Shown here piece by piece: positions 9,261-16,886 of a stretch of DNA of 20,622 bases; positions within the stretch are counted from its first letter, which is position 1; each line of letters begins with the position of its first letter. The position numbers and the translations under genes are program-made. The stretch is from assembly GCA_030765605.1 (NCBI GenBank), contig JAVCCG010000053.1, positions 1 through 20,622 of the forward strand, read 5' to 3'. This stretch comes from Candidatus Alcyoniella australis (lineage in GTDB: Bacteria; Lernaellota; Lernaellaia; JAVCCG01; Alcyoniellaceae). A model generated the notes under the pieces. The model was not told where the DNA came from and made no database searches. It saw nothing but the letters and a program-made list of their open reading frames with translations.

Positions 9261-12200
9261 TGGAACTCGATCGTCAAGACCAGCCCGGCGCCCAGCGAGC
9301 CGTAGCTCTGGGGGTAGTCGGGGTTGGTGCGGCTGGACCACAGGCCGCGGACTTTGAGATAGCGGATAAAGCCGTACTCGAGCTCGGCGCCCATCTCGGT
9401 GTCGATCACGTCGCGGTAGAGCGAGGCCACCAGGTCCTTGCCCAGCTCCTTGCTGATCACGATCCGCGTGCGGCCGCCGCTGGTGTCTACGGCCACCGAG
9501 ATTCCGGTATAGCGGCCGGCGATCTTGTTCAGCCGGTCGCCGATAATCTTATTGGCGGTCCAGCCCAGGGCCTGCTCGGTGCTCACCTGCTCGCCGCTTT
9601 GAAACTCATCGTAGCTCATGCCCAAAGTCAGCAGCGAGATGATGTCCTGGTCGCCCTTGGGCGGATCGGAGTTGAAGGTGATGTCCACGTTGTCCGGGTC
9701 GCCGTGGACGTTGACCAGGATGTTCACGTCCTGCACCGTGGTCTCGGCGTTGACCTCGAAGTTGGGCCAAATCCGCGCCTGCTCGTAGAACTGGATCGAG
9801 ACCGAGCTGATCTCATAGCTGTTGCCCAGCACATCGGCGCGCCCCTCGACCAGGAACAGGTGGCCCAGCAATCCCATGTCGACGTTGTCGCCGGTGAGGA
9901 TCAAATCGCCGCCGAGCTCGATTTTGGCAACGTTGTTAAAGAAGATCAGCTCGTCCGGAGCGTGCACCGCCACGTTGAAATCAACGAACGGCTCCTGCTC
10001 CTGATAGATGGCGACTGCCGAGGGCGGCCGCGAGCGGAAGCTCTGCAGGATCGAAATCAGGTCGATGTCCTTGGTGTAGACCGCGCGGTCGACGTTGATC
10101 TCGCCGCTGATCTCGTAGCGGCCGTCCTCGCCTTGGAGCAGCATGCTCAGCGAATCGAGCTTAACGTCGAGGTCCGGGGCGTAGCCGGTGATCATCTTGT
10201 TGATGCTCAGCAGGAAGCGCATCTTCTTGGGGCTGAAGCCCTCGAGCATCACCTGCCCCGAGCCGCTGAGGTTGGGATCGCGGTTCTGGGCGCCGACGCG
10301 CGCGCTGAGCACCTCGAGGTTGACCCGATCGCGGTCGAAGTTGACGATCGCCCGCAGGTCCTGCACCGGTTGGGGGAAGTTCTTGATCTCGAGCTGGCCG
10401 CCCTCGATGCGCAGGGTGCCCTCGGGCTTGAAGTTGCTAAAGTCGTTGGTCACCCACAGGTCGATGTTCAGCGCGCCCTGGGCGTCGGCCACCATCGGCA
10501 CAAAGGCGTGCAGGATCTCGATGTCGATGTCGCCGGCGAGGTAGAAGCCCACGAGCTGCGGCGAGACCTGAGCGCGCGTCAGGGTCAGCGAGCGCACGCC
10601 CTTGCCCCCCAGCTCGAAGTCCTGGACGTCGATGCGGCCCTGGGCGTAGCTGAGGTTGATCGGCGTCATGTTCTGCAGCGAGAAGTCGGCCGCGCCCATG
10701 CTCAGCTTCTCGATATCGACCTGGGCCTCGAGCTGCTCCGTACGCTTCAGCGGCACTCCGACGCGCACTACCGCGCTGAGCACGCCGTACATCTGCGCGG
10801 CCGCGCCGAACTCGAGGTACGGCCCCATGTCGAACTCGTCGATCGAGAGCTCGAGGTCGATCCGCGGATCGTCGCCCAGCAGCGCACCCCCCGCGCCGAG
10901 CTTGATCCGCTCGTTGACCAGAGTCCCCTCGACTGCCAGCGCGCCGCTGGAATCGAGCTTGATGTCCAGGGTGCTGTCGCCCAACGTCATCTGCGAATAC
11001 AGCGCGTCGCTCAGGGCCACGCGCGCCTCGACCTGCGGCTCGCTGAACGTGCCTTTGACCATCGCCACCAAGCTCAGGTCGCCGGCCACGGCGATCTCGC
11101 GCGAGCGCAGGTTGTCCAGGTCCTCGACGCGGAAGTTCTCGGTCATCAGCTTGAGGTCCATCGTACGGCCGGGCAGGTCGATCAGGCCGCGGGCGACGAT
11201 CATGCGGTCCTGCTCCTTGTGGACCCGGATGTGGTGCAGGTCGAGCAGTCCGTTGTCGAGCAGGCCGTAGATCTCGATCTTCTCGAAGCGCTCGCCGTAG
11301 GCCGCGCCGTCGCTGATGGTTACGGCCACCGCGCCGCTGGGGCGCTCCAGGTCGCCCTTGAGCACCACCCGCCCCTCGAGCAGCCCCTCGAGCTCGAGCT
11401 GTTGCCCGGCCACTGCCAGCAGGTCGGCCAGCGGCGTGTTGATGATGTCGGCCTCAACGTCCAGCGGGTAGGGCGCGGCCAGGGTCAGGCCGCCGTGCGC
11501 ACGGAACTCGCCGCGGTCGGTGAGCAGGGTCAGCTCGGCGATCTCGAGCCGTTTGCCGCGCAGCTCGATCGAGCCGGCCAGGTCGCCTCCGCGATATGGG
11601 CCGTAGACCAGGTCGTCGCCGTTGATCTTAAGCGCGATGTCCGGCGCGCTCAGCGCGCCGCTTAGCCGCGCCTGGCCTTGCAGCGCGCCGGCCGGGTCGT
11701 TGCCCGCCACCGGGCCCAGGGCCGCCAGGTGCGGCATGTCCAGCTCGGCCGCGAGCTCGATGGTTTGCGCCTTAAAACCGACCGCGCCGCTGGCGCGCAC
11801 CTGGTTGTCCTCGATGGCCATGCGCGACTGCTTGATCTTCAGCCCGTCCTGGGTCAGCCGCACGTTGGCCGCCACGCTGATGCTCCGCGGCGCGATCAGC
11901 GGGGCCTTGGACGGGCCGTAGCGCGGATCGACCAGCGCCAGGATCGTGTCCAGATTCAGATCCAGCGGCGAGAGCGGTCCGTCCACACGCACGAAGCCCG
12001 AGGCCGCTCCGCCCAGCTCGATCGCCACGCCGTAGCCGTGCAGCGCAGTCTCGAGATCGACGTTGTTCAGGTTGAGCATCGCCCGCAACGGCGCGCCCTC
12101 GCCGTAGCGCAAATCGGCCGTGCCCGTAATCAGTCCGCCGGCCGTGCGCAGCCGCAACGAATTGGCGCGCAGGCTGTCGATTCCGACCTCGAGGCCGACC

Positions 12201-13195
12201 TTGAGGTCGTTGATCACCAACTGATTGATCTTGATGCGGTCCGACGCGATGGTGCCGGCGATGGTGAACTCGGGCAGGTCGCCGGTCATCCGCATCTCGA
12301 TCTGGGCCCGGCCCTCGATCGACGGATCGCTCACGAACGCGCGGGCGTGCGCCAGGTCCAGCTCGCCGCGCAGCGCAATGTCTGCGGTCTTGGAGCCGAC
12401 CACGTCGCGGATCTTGCCCGAGGCGCTCAACGTGCCGTCGGGCAGCTCGATCTGCAGCTGGCCGATTTTGGCGGTCCAATCCGGAAAACGGAACTCGGTG
12501 TCCGAGATCACCATCCGGTCCACCCGCTCGTGCAACTGCTCGCCTAGATCAAAGGTCGCGCCCAGCAGCGTCAGGTCGGCGTAGGCCGAGCCGAGCAGAT
12601 CGCACGAGGCGCTGCCGCGGATCTGCGGCAGCTCGAGCCGCATTTCGCTGGGCCGGACGTACATGCCGAAGCTCACGTCCTCGAGAATCACCTGCTTGAT
12701 GGTCAGCGGGAAGTTGATCTGCGGCGGGCCCTCGCGCGGCTCGGGCGGTCCGAAGCTTGGGAACTTGGGCAGGTTCTCCAGCCCCTGCTCGTCGATCAGC
12801 AAATAGCAGTCCGCGCCCTTGATCAGCACCTCGCTGATATGGATCTGACCCAGCATCAGGTAGTGCAGGTCGAGCTTGGCGTCCACCAGCTCCACCGAGG
12901 CGAACGGCCGCGGGGAATCGTCGTCAATGGCGGTGAACACCGCGTCTTGCACAATTACGTGGATCGGCAGCAGCGAGACGTAGAGCCCGCCGACCTCGAT
13001 CCGCGCGTTGATCTTCTGGTTCAACGGCGGCAGGACCTTGCCCAAAAGGTAGGAGTTGAAGCCCTCGGAGCGCAGCAGCACGTTGACGGTCAGCAGCAGC
13101 ACCATTGCCAGGGCCAACAGCGCGGCCGTGAGCCAGATCGGGATCCTGATCAGCAGCCACCAGCGCGATCGGCGTTTGCGCTCAGTCCTGGCCAA
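9257..13195 (-). CDS. tamB: TamB-family (DUF490/AsmA-like) translocation and assembly module protein
   Basis: A 1312-residue protein with one N-terminal membrane anchor (residues ~12-36, after the basic ARTERKRRSRWW), followed by about 900 residues of repetitive beta-strand-rich AsmA/TamB sequence. The C-terminal DUF490 domain is typical (DIISLLTLGMSYDEF, then NPDYPQSYGSLGAGLVLTIEFQ at the end). TamB-like proteins span the periplasm as a hydrophobic groove and are linked to outer-membrane protein assembly and phospholipid transport with an Omp85 partner, here encoded directly downstream with a 4-base overlap. The start is TTG at 13195-13193, inside the end of yacG, preceded by GGGGGAG at 7 bases; there is no better ATG. 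The family is usually 1000-1500 residues, so it is full length. The strongly biased codons leave long open frames on the opposite strand that are not genes. Confidence 0.95.
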   Translation of the reverse strand: MARTERKRRSRWWLLIRIPIWLTAALLALAMVLLLTVNVLLRSEGFNSYLLGKVLPPLNQKINARIEVGGLYVSLLPIHVIVQDAVFTAIDDDSPRPFASVELVDAKLDLHYLMLGQIHISEVLIKGADCYLLIDEQGLENLPKFPSFGPPEPREGPPQINFPLTIKQVILEDVSFGMYVRPSEMRLELPQIRGSASCDLLGSAYADLTLLGATFDLGEQLHERVDRMVISDTEFRFPDWTAKIGQLQIELPDGTLSASGKIRDVVGSKTADIALRGELDLAHARAFVSDPSIEGRAQIEMRMTGDLPEFTIAGTIASDRIKINQLVINDLKVGLEVGIDSLRANSLRLRTAGGLITGTADLRYGEGAPLRAMLNLNNVDLETALHGYGVAIELGGAASGFVRVDGPLSPLDLNLDTILALVDPRYGPSKAPLIAPRSISVAANVRLTQDGLKIKQSRMAIEDNQVRASGAVGFKAQTIELAAELDMPHLAALGPVAGNDPAGALQGQARLSGALSAPDIALKINGDDLVYGPYRGGDLAGSIELRGKRLEIAELTLLTDRGEFRAHGGLTLAAPYPLDVEADIINTPLADLLAVAGQQLELEGLLEGRVVLKGDLERPSGAVAVTISDGAAYGERFEKIEIYGLLDNGLLDLHHIRVHKEQDRMIVARGLIDLPGRTMDLKLMTENFRVEDLDNLRSREIAVAGDLSLVAMVKGTFSEPQVEARVALSDALYSQMTLGDSTLDIKLDSSGALAVEGTLVNERIKLGAGGALLGDDPRIDLELSIDEFDMGPYLEFGAAAQMYGVLSAVVRVGVPLKRTEQLEAQVDIEKLSMGAADFSLQNMTPINLSYAQGRIDVQDFELGGKGVRSLTLTRAQVSPQLVGFYLAGDIDIEILHAFVPMVADAQGALNIDLWVTNDFSNFKPEGTLRIEGGQLEIKNFPQPVQDLRAIVNFDRDRVNLEVLSARVGAQNRDPNLSGSGQVMLEGFSPKKMRFLLSINKMITGYAPDLDVKLDSLSMLLQGEDGRYEISGEINVDRAVYTKDIDLISILQSFRSRPPSAVAIYQEQEPFVDFNVAVHAPDELIFFNNVAKIELGGDLILTGDNVDMGLLGHLFLVEGRADVLGNSYEISSVSIQFYEQARIWPNFEVNAETTVQDVNILVNVHGDPDNVDITFNSDPPKGDQDIISLLTLGMSYDEFQSGEQVSTEQALGWTANKIIGDRLNKIAGRYTGISVAVDTSGGRTRIVISKELGKDLVASLYRDVIDTEMGAELEYGFIRYLKVRGLWSSRTNPDYPQSYGSLGAGLVLTIEFQ

Positions 13196-13376
13196 ACGGC
13201 GTCTCCCCCGACTCGTCGTCCTGCTCGCCCGCGGGCAGCGAGTACTTCTCGTCGGCCCAGCATCCCAGGTCGATCAACTGGCAGCGCCGGGAGCAAAACG
13301 GTCCGCGCGGCTCGCTATTCCAGGTGGTGCTCCCGCCGCAATGCGGGCAGCGCAGGATTTTATCGGGTTGCTCCAT
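13182..13376 (-). CDS. yacG: YacG-type zinc-ribbon protein (DNA gyrase inhibitor family)
   Basis: A 64-residue protein with the YacG zinc ribbon C10-PHC13 and C28-SRRC32, followed by the family signature LIDLGCWADEKYSLP. E. coli YacG binds GyrB and inhibits gyrase; that role is from family knowledge. I prefer the ATG at 13376; an in-frame ATG three codons upstream (13385) is possible. Neither has a clear ribosome binding site. A -10-like TATACAAT sits only a few bases upstream, so a leaderless or very short leader mRNA is possible. Its 3' end overlaps the tamB start by 14 bases, which suggests coupling of yacG, tamB and the Omp85 gene. Confidence 0.9.
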   Translation of the reverse strand: MEQPDKILRCPHCGGSTTWNSEPRGPFCSRRCQLIDLGCWADEKYSLPAGEQDDESGETPFGQD

Positions 13377-13390
13377 CCGGCACATTGTAT

Positions 13391-13419
13391 AAGAAAACCC
13401 CGACCAATGCCGATCGGGG
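13391..13419 (-). terminator. Rho-independent terminator of the tRNA gene
   Basis: On the minus strand the stem CCCCGA/TCGGGG (13419-13414 and 13403-13398) with a 10-base loop is followed at once by TTTTCTT. It lies 15 bases after the tRNA and separates it from yacG. Confidence 0.75.
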
Positions 13420-13434
13420 CGTTTCAATCAATTA

Positions 13435-13507
13435 AGCGGGCTACGGGATTCGAACCCGCGACATTCGGCTTGGGAAGCCGACACTCTACCAACTGAGTTA
13501 AGCCCGC
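13435..13507 (-). tRNA. tRNA-Gly (anticodon CCC)
   Basis: A complete 73-base cloverleaf. The acceptor arm GCGGGCT/AGCCCGC is perfect, the D arm is ACTC...GAGT, the anticodon stem is TCGGC/GCCGA with loop TTCCCAA (anticodon CCC, reading GGG), and the T arm is GCGGG-TTCGAAT-CCCGT. The discriminator base is T and the CCA end is not encoded. It is transcribed leftwards, with a TATAAT box 15 bases upstream and a terminator just downstream. Confidence 0.97.
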
Positions 13508-13521
13508 GGCTGGCATGGATT

Positions 13522-13527
13522 ATTATA
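13522..13527 (-). promoter_or_regulatory. -10 box of the tRNA-Gly promoter
   Basis: A perfect TATAAT lies on the minus strand 15 bases before the mature tRNA. The -35 region has no good match, so only the -10 element is supported. The rest of 13508-13633 should also carry the start signals of the divergent phosphoesterase gene, but none are clear. Confidence 0.5.
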
Positions 13528-13633
13528 ATCCGAACCAGGGCGTAATCTAGGGACAGCGGTGCCGAGTTGTCAACAGCGGCCGGCTCTGAAAAGCTATGCC
13601 GCGAGGTCTGGACGCCAATCTTGGAGGAATCGA

Positions 13634-14140
13634 TTGCGGATCGGGGTTGTATCGGACACCCACGGGGTTCTGGGAGCGGACGTGGTCGAGGCGTTGCGCG
13701 GCTGCGAGCTGATCGTGCACGCCGGCGACGTTGGGAGCGCCGCGGTGCTCGCCGGTCTCGAAGCCATCGCGCCGCTACGCGTAATCCGCGGCAATCACGA
13801 GCCCGAAGAGCTGGCGTACCTGCCGCGCAGCCTCGAGTTCGAGGCCGCGGGACTGCGCTTCTACGTGCTGCACGGGTTCATCTCGATGCCGCGCGAGCGA
13901 GCGCGCTCGATGTTCGGCAACTTCTTCAGGCGGCTGGCCGAGCGCAAAATCGACGTGTTGATCTTCGGCCACACCCACATTCCCTACAACCGGCGCGAGG
14001 AGGGAATGTTGCTGTTCAATCCCGGATTCGCCGGGGCGAGCGCCGAGCACCGCGAGCTGGGAATCATCACCGTTGAGAACGGCAGCACCGCGGCCGTGCA
14101 CGTTCCCCTGGGTCAACTGGGGGAGGAGCGGAATACCTGA
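13634..14140 (+). CDS. YfcE/MJ0936-type metallophosphoesterase
   Basis: A 168-residue cytoplasmic metal-dependent phosphodiesterase. The calcineurin-like motifs appear in order: D8-x-H10 (SDTHG), GD32-V, GN54-HE, H80 (VLHG) and GH113-x-H115 (FGHTH), then NPG. All metal-ligand residues are present. The size and motif set fit the small YfcE/MJ0936 group, whose physiological substrate is generally not known. I chose TTG 13634 because it has GGAGGA 5 bases upstream and starts exactly at the conserved RIGVVSDTHG. An ATG at 13559 would add 25 residues unlike the family. It stands alone between the tRNA and the redox cluster. Confidence 0.92.
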   Translation: MRIGVVSDTHGVLGADVVEALRGCELIVHAGDVGSAAVLAGLEAIAPLRVIRGNHEPEELAYLPRSLEFEAAGLRFYVLHGFISMPRERARSMFGNFFRRLAERKIDVLIFGHTHIPYNRREEGMLLFNPGFAGASAEHRELGIITVENGSTAAVHVPLGQLGEERNT

Positions 14141-14151
14141 CGCTGATCATA

Positions 14152-14179
14152 TTGTTGCCCGGTCAACATAGGATATGAT
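14152..14179 (+). promoter_or_regulatory. Candidate promoter of the oxygen-defence cluster, within an inverted repeat
   Basis: A -35-like TTGTTG (14152-14157) is 16 bases from a -10-like TATGAT (14174-14179), 120 bases ahead of the first rubrerythrin. It is overlaid by dyad symmetry: ATCATAT (14147-14153) mirrors ATATGAT (14173-14179), and inside it TGTTG mirrors CAACA (14154-14168 region). A redox-responsive regulator could bind here, but the sequence does not match a Fur or PerR box that I recognise. Confidence 0.45.
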
Positions 14180-14256
14180 CTAAACAGAATAAGATTTGGC
14201 ATTGGCCGACGGCCGATAAAAAAATAATAACCGCTAATACAATCGAAGGTCGCTGC

Positions 14257-14272
14257 GCGGAATATATTGCGC
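14257..14272. promoter_or_regulatory. Dyad GCG-n-AATATATT-n-CGC upstream of rubrerythrin
   Basis: A 16-base symmetrical element with a palindromic AATATATT core flanked by GCG and CGC, 26 bases before the rubrerythrin start and in an otherwise GC-rich leader. It may be an operator; no protein can be named. Confidence 0.35.
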
Positions 14273-14298
14273 CGTGATCACAACTCGAGGAGAGAGCA

Positions 14299-14871
14299 AT
14301 GGAACTCAAGGGATCCAAAACCGAGAAGAACCTGATGACATCTTTCGCCGGAGAGTCCCAGGCGCGCAACCGCTACGACTACTTCGCATCCAAGGCCAAG
14401 AAGGACGGATACGTGCAGATCTCGCAGGTCTTCAGCGAGACCGCCGCCCAGGAGAAAGAGCACGCCAAGCGCTTCTTCAAGTTCCTCGAGGGCGGCGAAG
14501 TCGAGATCACGGCCGCGTTCCCAGCCGGGGTGATCGGCGACACGACCGACAACCTCGAGGCGTCCGCTGCCGGCGAGCACCACGAGTGGACCGAAATGTA
14601 CAAGGATTTCGCCCAGACCGCGCGCGAAGAGGGCTTCAACGAGATCGCCGCGGTGTTCGAGGCGGTGCGCGTGGCCGAAAAGCAGCACGAGAAGCGCTTC
14701 CTGGACCTCAAGGCCAACATCGACGCCGGTCGGGTGTTCAAGCGCGAGCAGACCGTCAAATGGCGCTGCATCAACTGCGGCTACGTTCACGAGGGGACCG
14801 AGGCGCTGGCCAAGTGCCCGGCCTGCGCACATCCCCAGTCCTATTTCGAGCTGCTGGGCGAGAACTGGTAA
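14299..14871 (+). CDS. rbr: Rubrerythrin (diiron peroxidase with C-terminal rubredoxin domain)
   Basis: A 190-residue protein that reduces hydrogen peroxide to water in the cytoplasm, using electrons from rubredoxin-type donors. The ferritin-like four-helix domain carries the full diiron ligand set: E19, E52, H55, E93, E96, E127 and H130, matching the classical Desulfovibrio rubrerythrin spacing. The C-terminal rubredoxin-like Fe(Cys)4 site is C157-INC160 and C173-PAC176. The ATG follows GAGGAGAGAG. It is the first gene of the ten-gene redox cluster, with dyads upstream that could control it. Confidence 0.97.
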   Translation: MELKGSKTEKNLMTSFAGESQARNRYDYFASKAKKDGYVQISQVFSETAAQEKEHAKRFFKFLEGGEVEITAAFPAGVIGDTTDNLEASAAGEHHEWTEMYKDFAQTAREEGFNEIAAVFEAVRVAEKQHEKRFLDLKANIDAGRVFKREQTVKWRCINCGYVHEGTEALAKCPACAHPQSYFELLGENW

Positions 14872-14885
14872 CAGCATCGGCTCCA

Positions 14886-14925
14886 GCGCCGATCCGGCGC
14901 ACTGCAATCGTCGGGTCGGCGCCGA
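14886..14925. other. Two GC-rich stems between the rubrerythrin genes
   Basis: GCGCCG-ATC-CGGCGC (14886-14900) and the palindrome TCGGCGCCGA (14916-14925, followed by ACTTTT) lie in the 74-base gap. They could lower read-through or protect the first rubrerythrin message. This is only suggestive. Confidence 0.3.
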
Positions 14926-14945
14926 ACTTTTCAGGATCAATGGGG

Positions 14946-15455
14946 ATGAAAACAACAATGGACGAGAAGACGCTGAAAAATCTGAAGCTCGCTTTTCAGG
15001 GCGAGTCCGAGGCCCACTTTCGCAACGTGGCGTTCGCCAAGGTCGCGGACAAGGAGGGCTACGCCCAGATCGCGCGGCTGTTTCGCGCCATCGCCCAGGC
15101 CGAGTCGATCCACAGTCTGAAGATGCTTGCGCTGCGCGGAATCGTCAAAGACACCGAGCAGAACCTTGAGCGCTCCTTTGGCACCGAGACCTTTGCCGCG
15201 GAACAGGCCCTGCCGCCGATGATCGCCGAGGCCGAGCAGGTTGGCGACCGCGCCGCGGCCACGGCCTTCAGCTTTTCGCGCGACGTAGAGGAAACCCACG
15301 CCGATCTGTACAAGAAGGCGATCAACGACATGATGTCCGAGCGCGACAACGAGTACCACGTCTGCACGGTCTGCGGGTACATCACCGACGGCGAGGTGCC
15401 CGAGCGCTGCCCGATCTGCGGGGCCAAGGCCGAGATGTTCGATAAGGTCGACTGA
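14946..15455 (+). CDS. Second rubrerythrin family protein, divergent from the first
   Basis: A 169-residue protein with the same architecture but a distinct sequence: a ferritin-like domain with E20 (GESEA), E53 and H56 (AESIH), E95/E97, and E115/E116 with H118 (VEETH). The C-terminal rubredoxin site is C140-TVC143 and C155-PIC158. The helix-loop region is shorter than in the first copy. This form is common in anaerobes and is expected to reduce peroxide. The start is one of three close in-frame ATGs (14940, 14946, 14958). I prefer 14946 because AGGA lies about 9 bases upstream. It is cotranscribed in all likelihood with the gene at 14299, unless the stems between them terminate. Confidence 0.92.
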   Translation: MKTTMDEKTLKNLKLAFQGESEAHFRNVAFAKVADKEGYAQIARLFRAIAQAESIHSLKMLALRGIVKDTEQNLERSFGTETFAAEQALPPMIAEAEQVGDRAAATAFSFSRDVEETHADLYKKAINDMMSERDNEYHVCTVCGYITDGEVPERCPICGAKAEMFDKVD

Positions 15456-15497
15456 TCCGTGTAAGCGCGGATCCGCGATGCTCAAGGGGGACCCGCG

Positions 15498-15851
15498 ATG
15501 GAGAACAAGGCCGCTTTGTTCGCGTTTAACGGCGATGCGCAGTGTTTCGTCCACGTGCTGCTCAACGCCTTTGACCTGCGCGAGCGCGGTTGGGAAGTAC
15601 GGATCGTGATCGAGGGCACGGCCACAAAGCTGGTCAAGCTGTTGCACGAGGACCAAACGCAGCCCTTTGCCGCGCTCTATGCCAAGGCCCGCGAGCAGGG
15701 GCTGATCGACTGCGTGTGCCGCGCCTGCGCCAATAAGACCGGGGCGTTGCAAAGCGCGCTGGATCAGGGGATCGAGGCCTGCGACGAGATGAACGGCCAC
15801 CCGAGCGTGGGCCGCTACCTTGAAGCTGGCTATCAGGTGCTTACCTTTTAA
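15498..15851 (+). CDS. DsrE/DsrF-like small cytoplasmic protein
   Basis: A 117-residue protein with the DsrE-like fold pattern: a hydrophobic strand ALFAFNGD, a helix HVLLNAFDL, then strand EVRIVIEG and TKLVKLL. It has five cysteines (16, 72, 74, 77, 95), with the cluster DCVCRACAN giving C-x-C-x-x-C near the position where DsrE-family sulfur carriers keep their active cysteine. DsrE-like proteins take part in sulfur transfer, but many stand-alone members have no known role. The start has AAGGGGG 7 bases upstream. It lies between rubrerythrin and the disulfide reductase pair, which suggests a thiol or persulfide task; this is inference. Confidence 0.82.
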   Translation: MENKAALFAFNGDAQCFVHVLLNAFDLRERGWEVRIVIEGTATKLVKLLHEDQTQPFAALYAKAREQGLIDCVCRACANKTGALQSALDQGIEACDEMNGHPSVGRYLEAGYQVLTF

Positions 15852-15876
15852 TTGAGCTAACGCGGAGGGCAGCCAG

Positions 15877-16866
15877 ATGGATTTGGGCGATCTCAGCCTG
15901 GACCTCTCAGGGCTCGACCGGCAGCAGCGGCCCGATCACTCAACCACCTATGATCTGCTGATTATCGGCGGCGGTCCGGCGGCGATGAGCGCCGCGGTCT
16001 ACGCCTCGCGCAAACTGCTCAAGACCGCGCTACTGGCCGACGATCTCGGCGGCCAGGTGGGCTGGACCTCCGAAATCGAGAACTACCTGGGGTTCCAATC
16101 GATCAGCGGCAAGGAGCTGGTGACCAAGTTCTCCGAGCAGGTCAAGCAGTTTGATGTGCCCATCGCCCGCGGCGAGAAGGTCGTCGAGGTGACAAAGCCC
16201 GATGAGCTGTTCCGCGTGCGCTCCGCAGGCGGCGCGATCTACAGCGGACGCGCGGTGATCGTGGCCACGGGCAAGCGCAACCGCAAGCTCGGCGTTCCCG
16301 GCGAGGATAGGCTGCTGGGCCGCGGCGTGGCGATCTGCGCGATTTGCGATGCGCCTTTCTACAGCGGCCGCAAGGTGGCGGTGGCCGGTGGCGGCAACTC
16401 GGCGTTCACCGCGGCGCTGGATCTGCTCAAGGTCGGGGCCGAAGTGCTGCTGATCAACTTCGCCCAGGGCTGGCAGGCCGACGAAATCCTGATCGAGTCG
16501 GCGCAAAACCGCGACAAATTGACGCTGCTGGACATGCACCAGATCACTCAAATCAGCGGCGAACAGACGGTCGAGGAAGCGACGATCCTCGACCGGCGCA
16601 GTGGCGAGCAGCGCGAGGTCGAGCTGCAGGGCGTATTCATCGAGATCGGGCTGGACCCCAACTCCGAGCCGGTCGCCGCTCTGGCCGAGCTGACCGATCA
16701 TCGGGAACTGAAGATCGACTGCCACTGCCGCACCAGCGTGCCCGGACTCTACGGCGCGGGCGATGTGACCACGGTCCCCTACAAGCAGATCGTGATCTCC
16801 GCCGGCGAAGGGGCCAAGGCCGCGCTGGCGGCCTACGAGGACCTGATAATGAGCGGAAGGATCTAA
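15877..16866 (+). CDS. AhpF-like/thioredoxin reductase-like flavoprotein
   Basis: A 329-residue FAD enzyme. The FAD fold begins at residue 25 (LLIIGGGPAAMSAA), the redox disulfide is C154-AIC157, the pyridine-nucleotide fold is VAVAGGGNSAFTAALDL, and the end carries GAGDVTTVPYKQIVISAGEGAKAA. From memory, the last two stretches are closer to the C-terminal part of AhpF (GGGNSG..., GDCTTVPYKQI) than to TrxB. The HRR-type NADPH-binding motif of TrxB is absent (INFAQGWQAD instead), so NADH is the more likely donor. The N-terminal two-thioredoxin-fold domain of AhpF is missing, but the next gene encodes just such a protein. Residues 1-24 form an acidic leucine-rich tail of unknown role. GGAGGG is 7 bases before the ATG. 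Confidence 0.9.
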   Translation: MDLGDLSLDLSGLDRQQRPDHSTTYDLLIIGGGPAAMSAAVYASRKLLKTALLADDLGGQVGWTSEIENYLGFQSISGKELVTKFSEQVKQFDVPIARGEKVVEVTKPDELFRVRSAGGAIYSGRAVIVATGKRNRKLGVPGEDRLLGRGVAICAICDAPFYSGRKVAVAGGGNSAFTAALDLLKVGAEVLLINFAQGWQADEILIESAQNRDKLTLLDMHQITQISGEQTVEEATILDRRSGEQREVELQGVFIEIGLDPNSEPVAALAELTDHRELKIDCHCRTSVPGLYGAGDVTTVPYKQIVISAGEGAKAALAAYEDLIMSGRI

Positions 16867-16886
16867 TCGGACCAAAGGAGGCGAAG

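Noticed and set aside
9260-11665. Very long open frame on the plus strand opposite tamB (and similar ones opposite the Omp85 gene)
   Set aside because: The sequences are low-complexity, rich in A, R, L, D, V and H, with no start signals or family motifs. They are the antisense image of GC-biased codons in tamB and the Omp85 gene.
14201-14240. Terminator or PerR box in the AT-rich stretch before rubrerythrin
   Set aside because: GGCCG-AC-GGCC has no T-run in either usable direction, and the A-rich part does not show the TTATAATnATTATAA symmetry.
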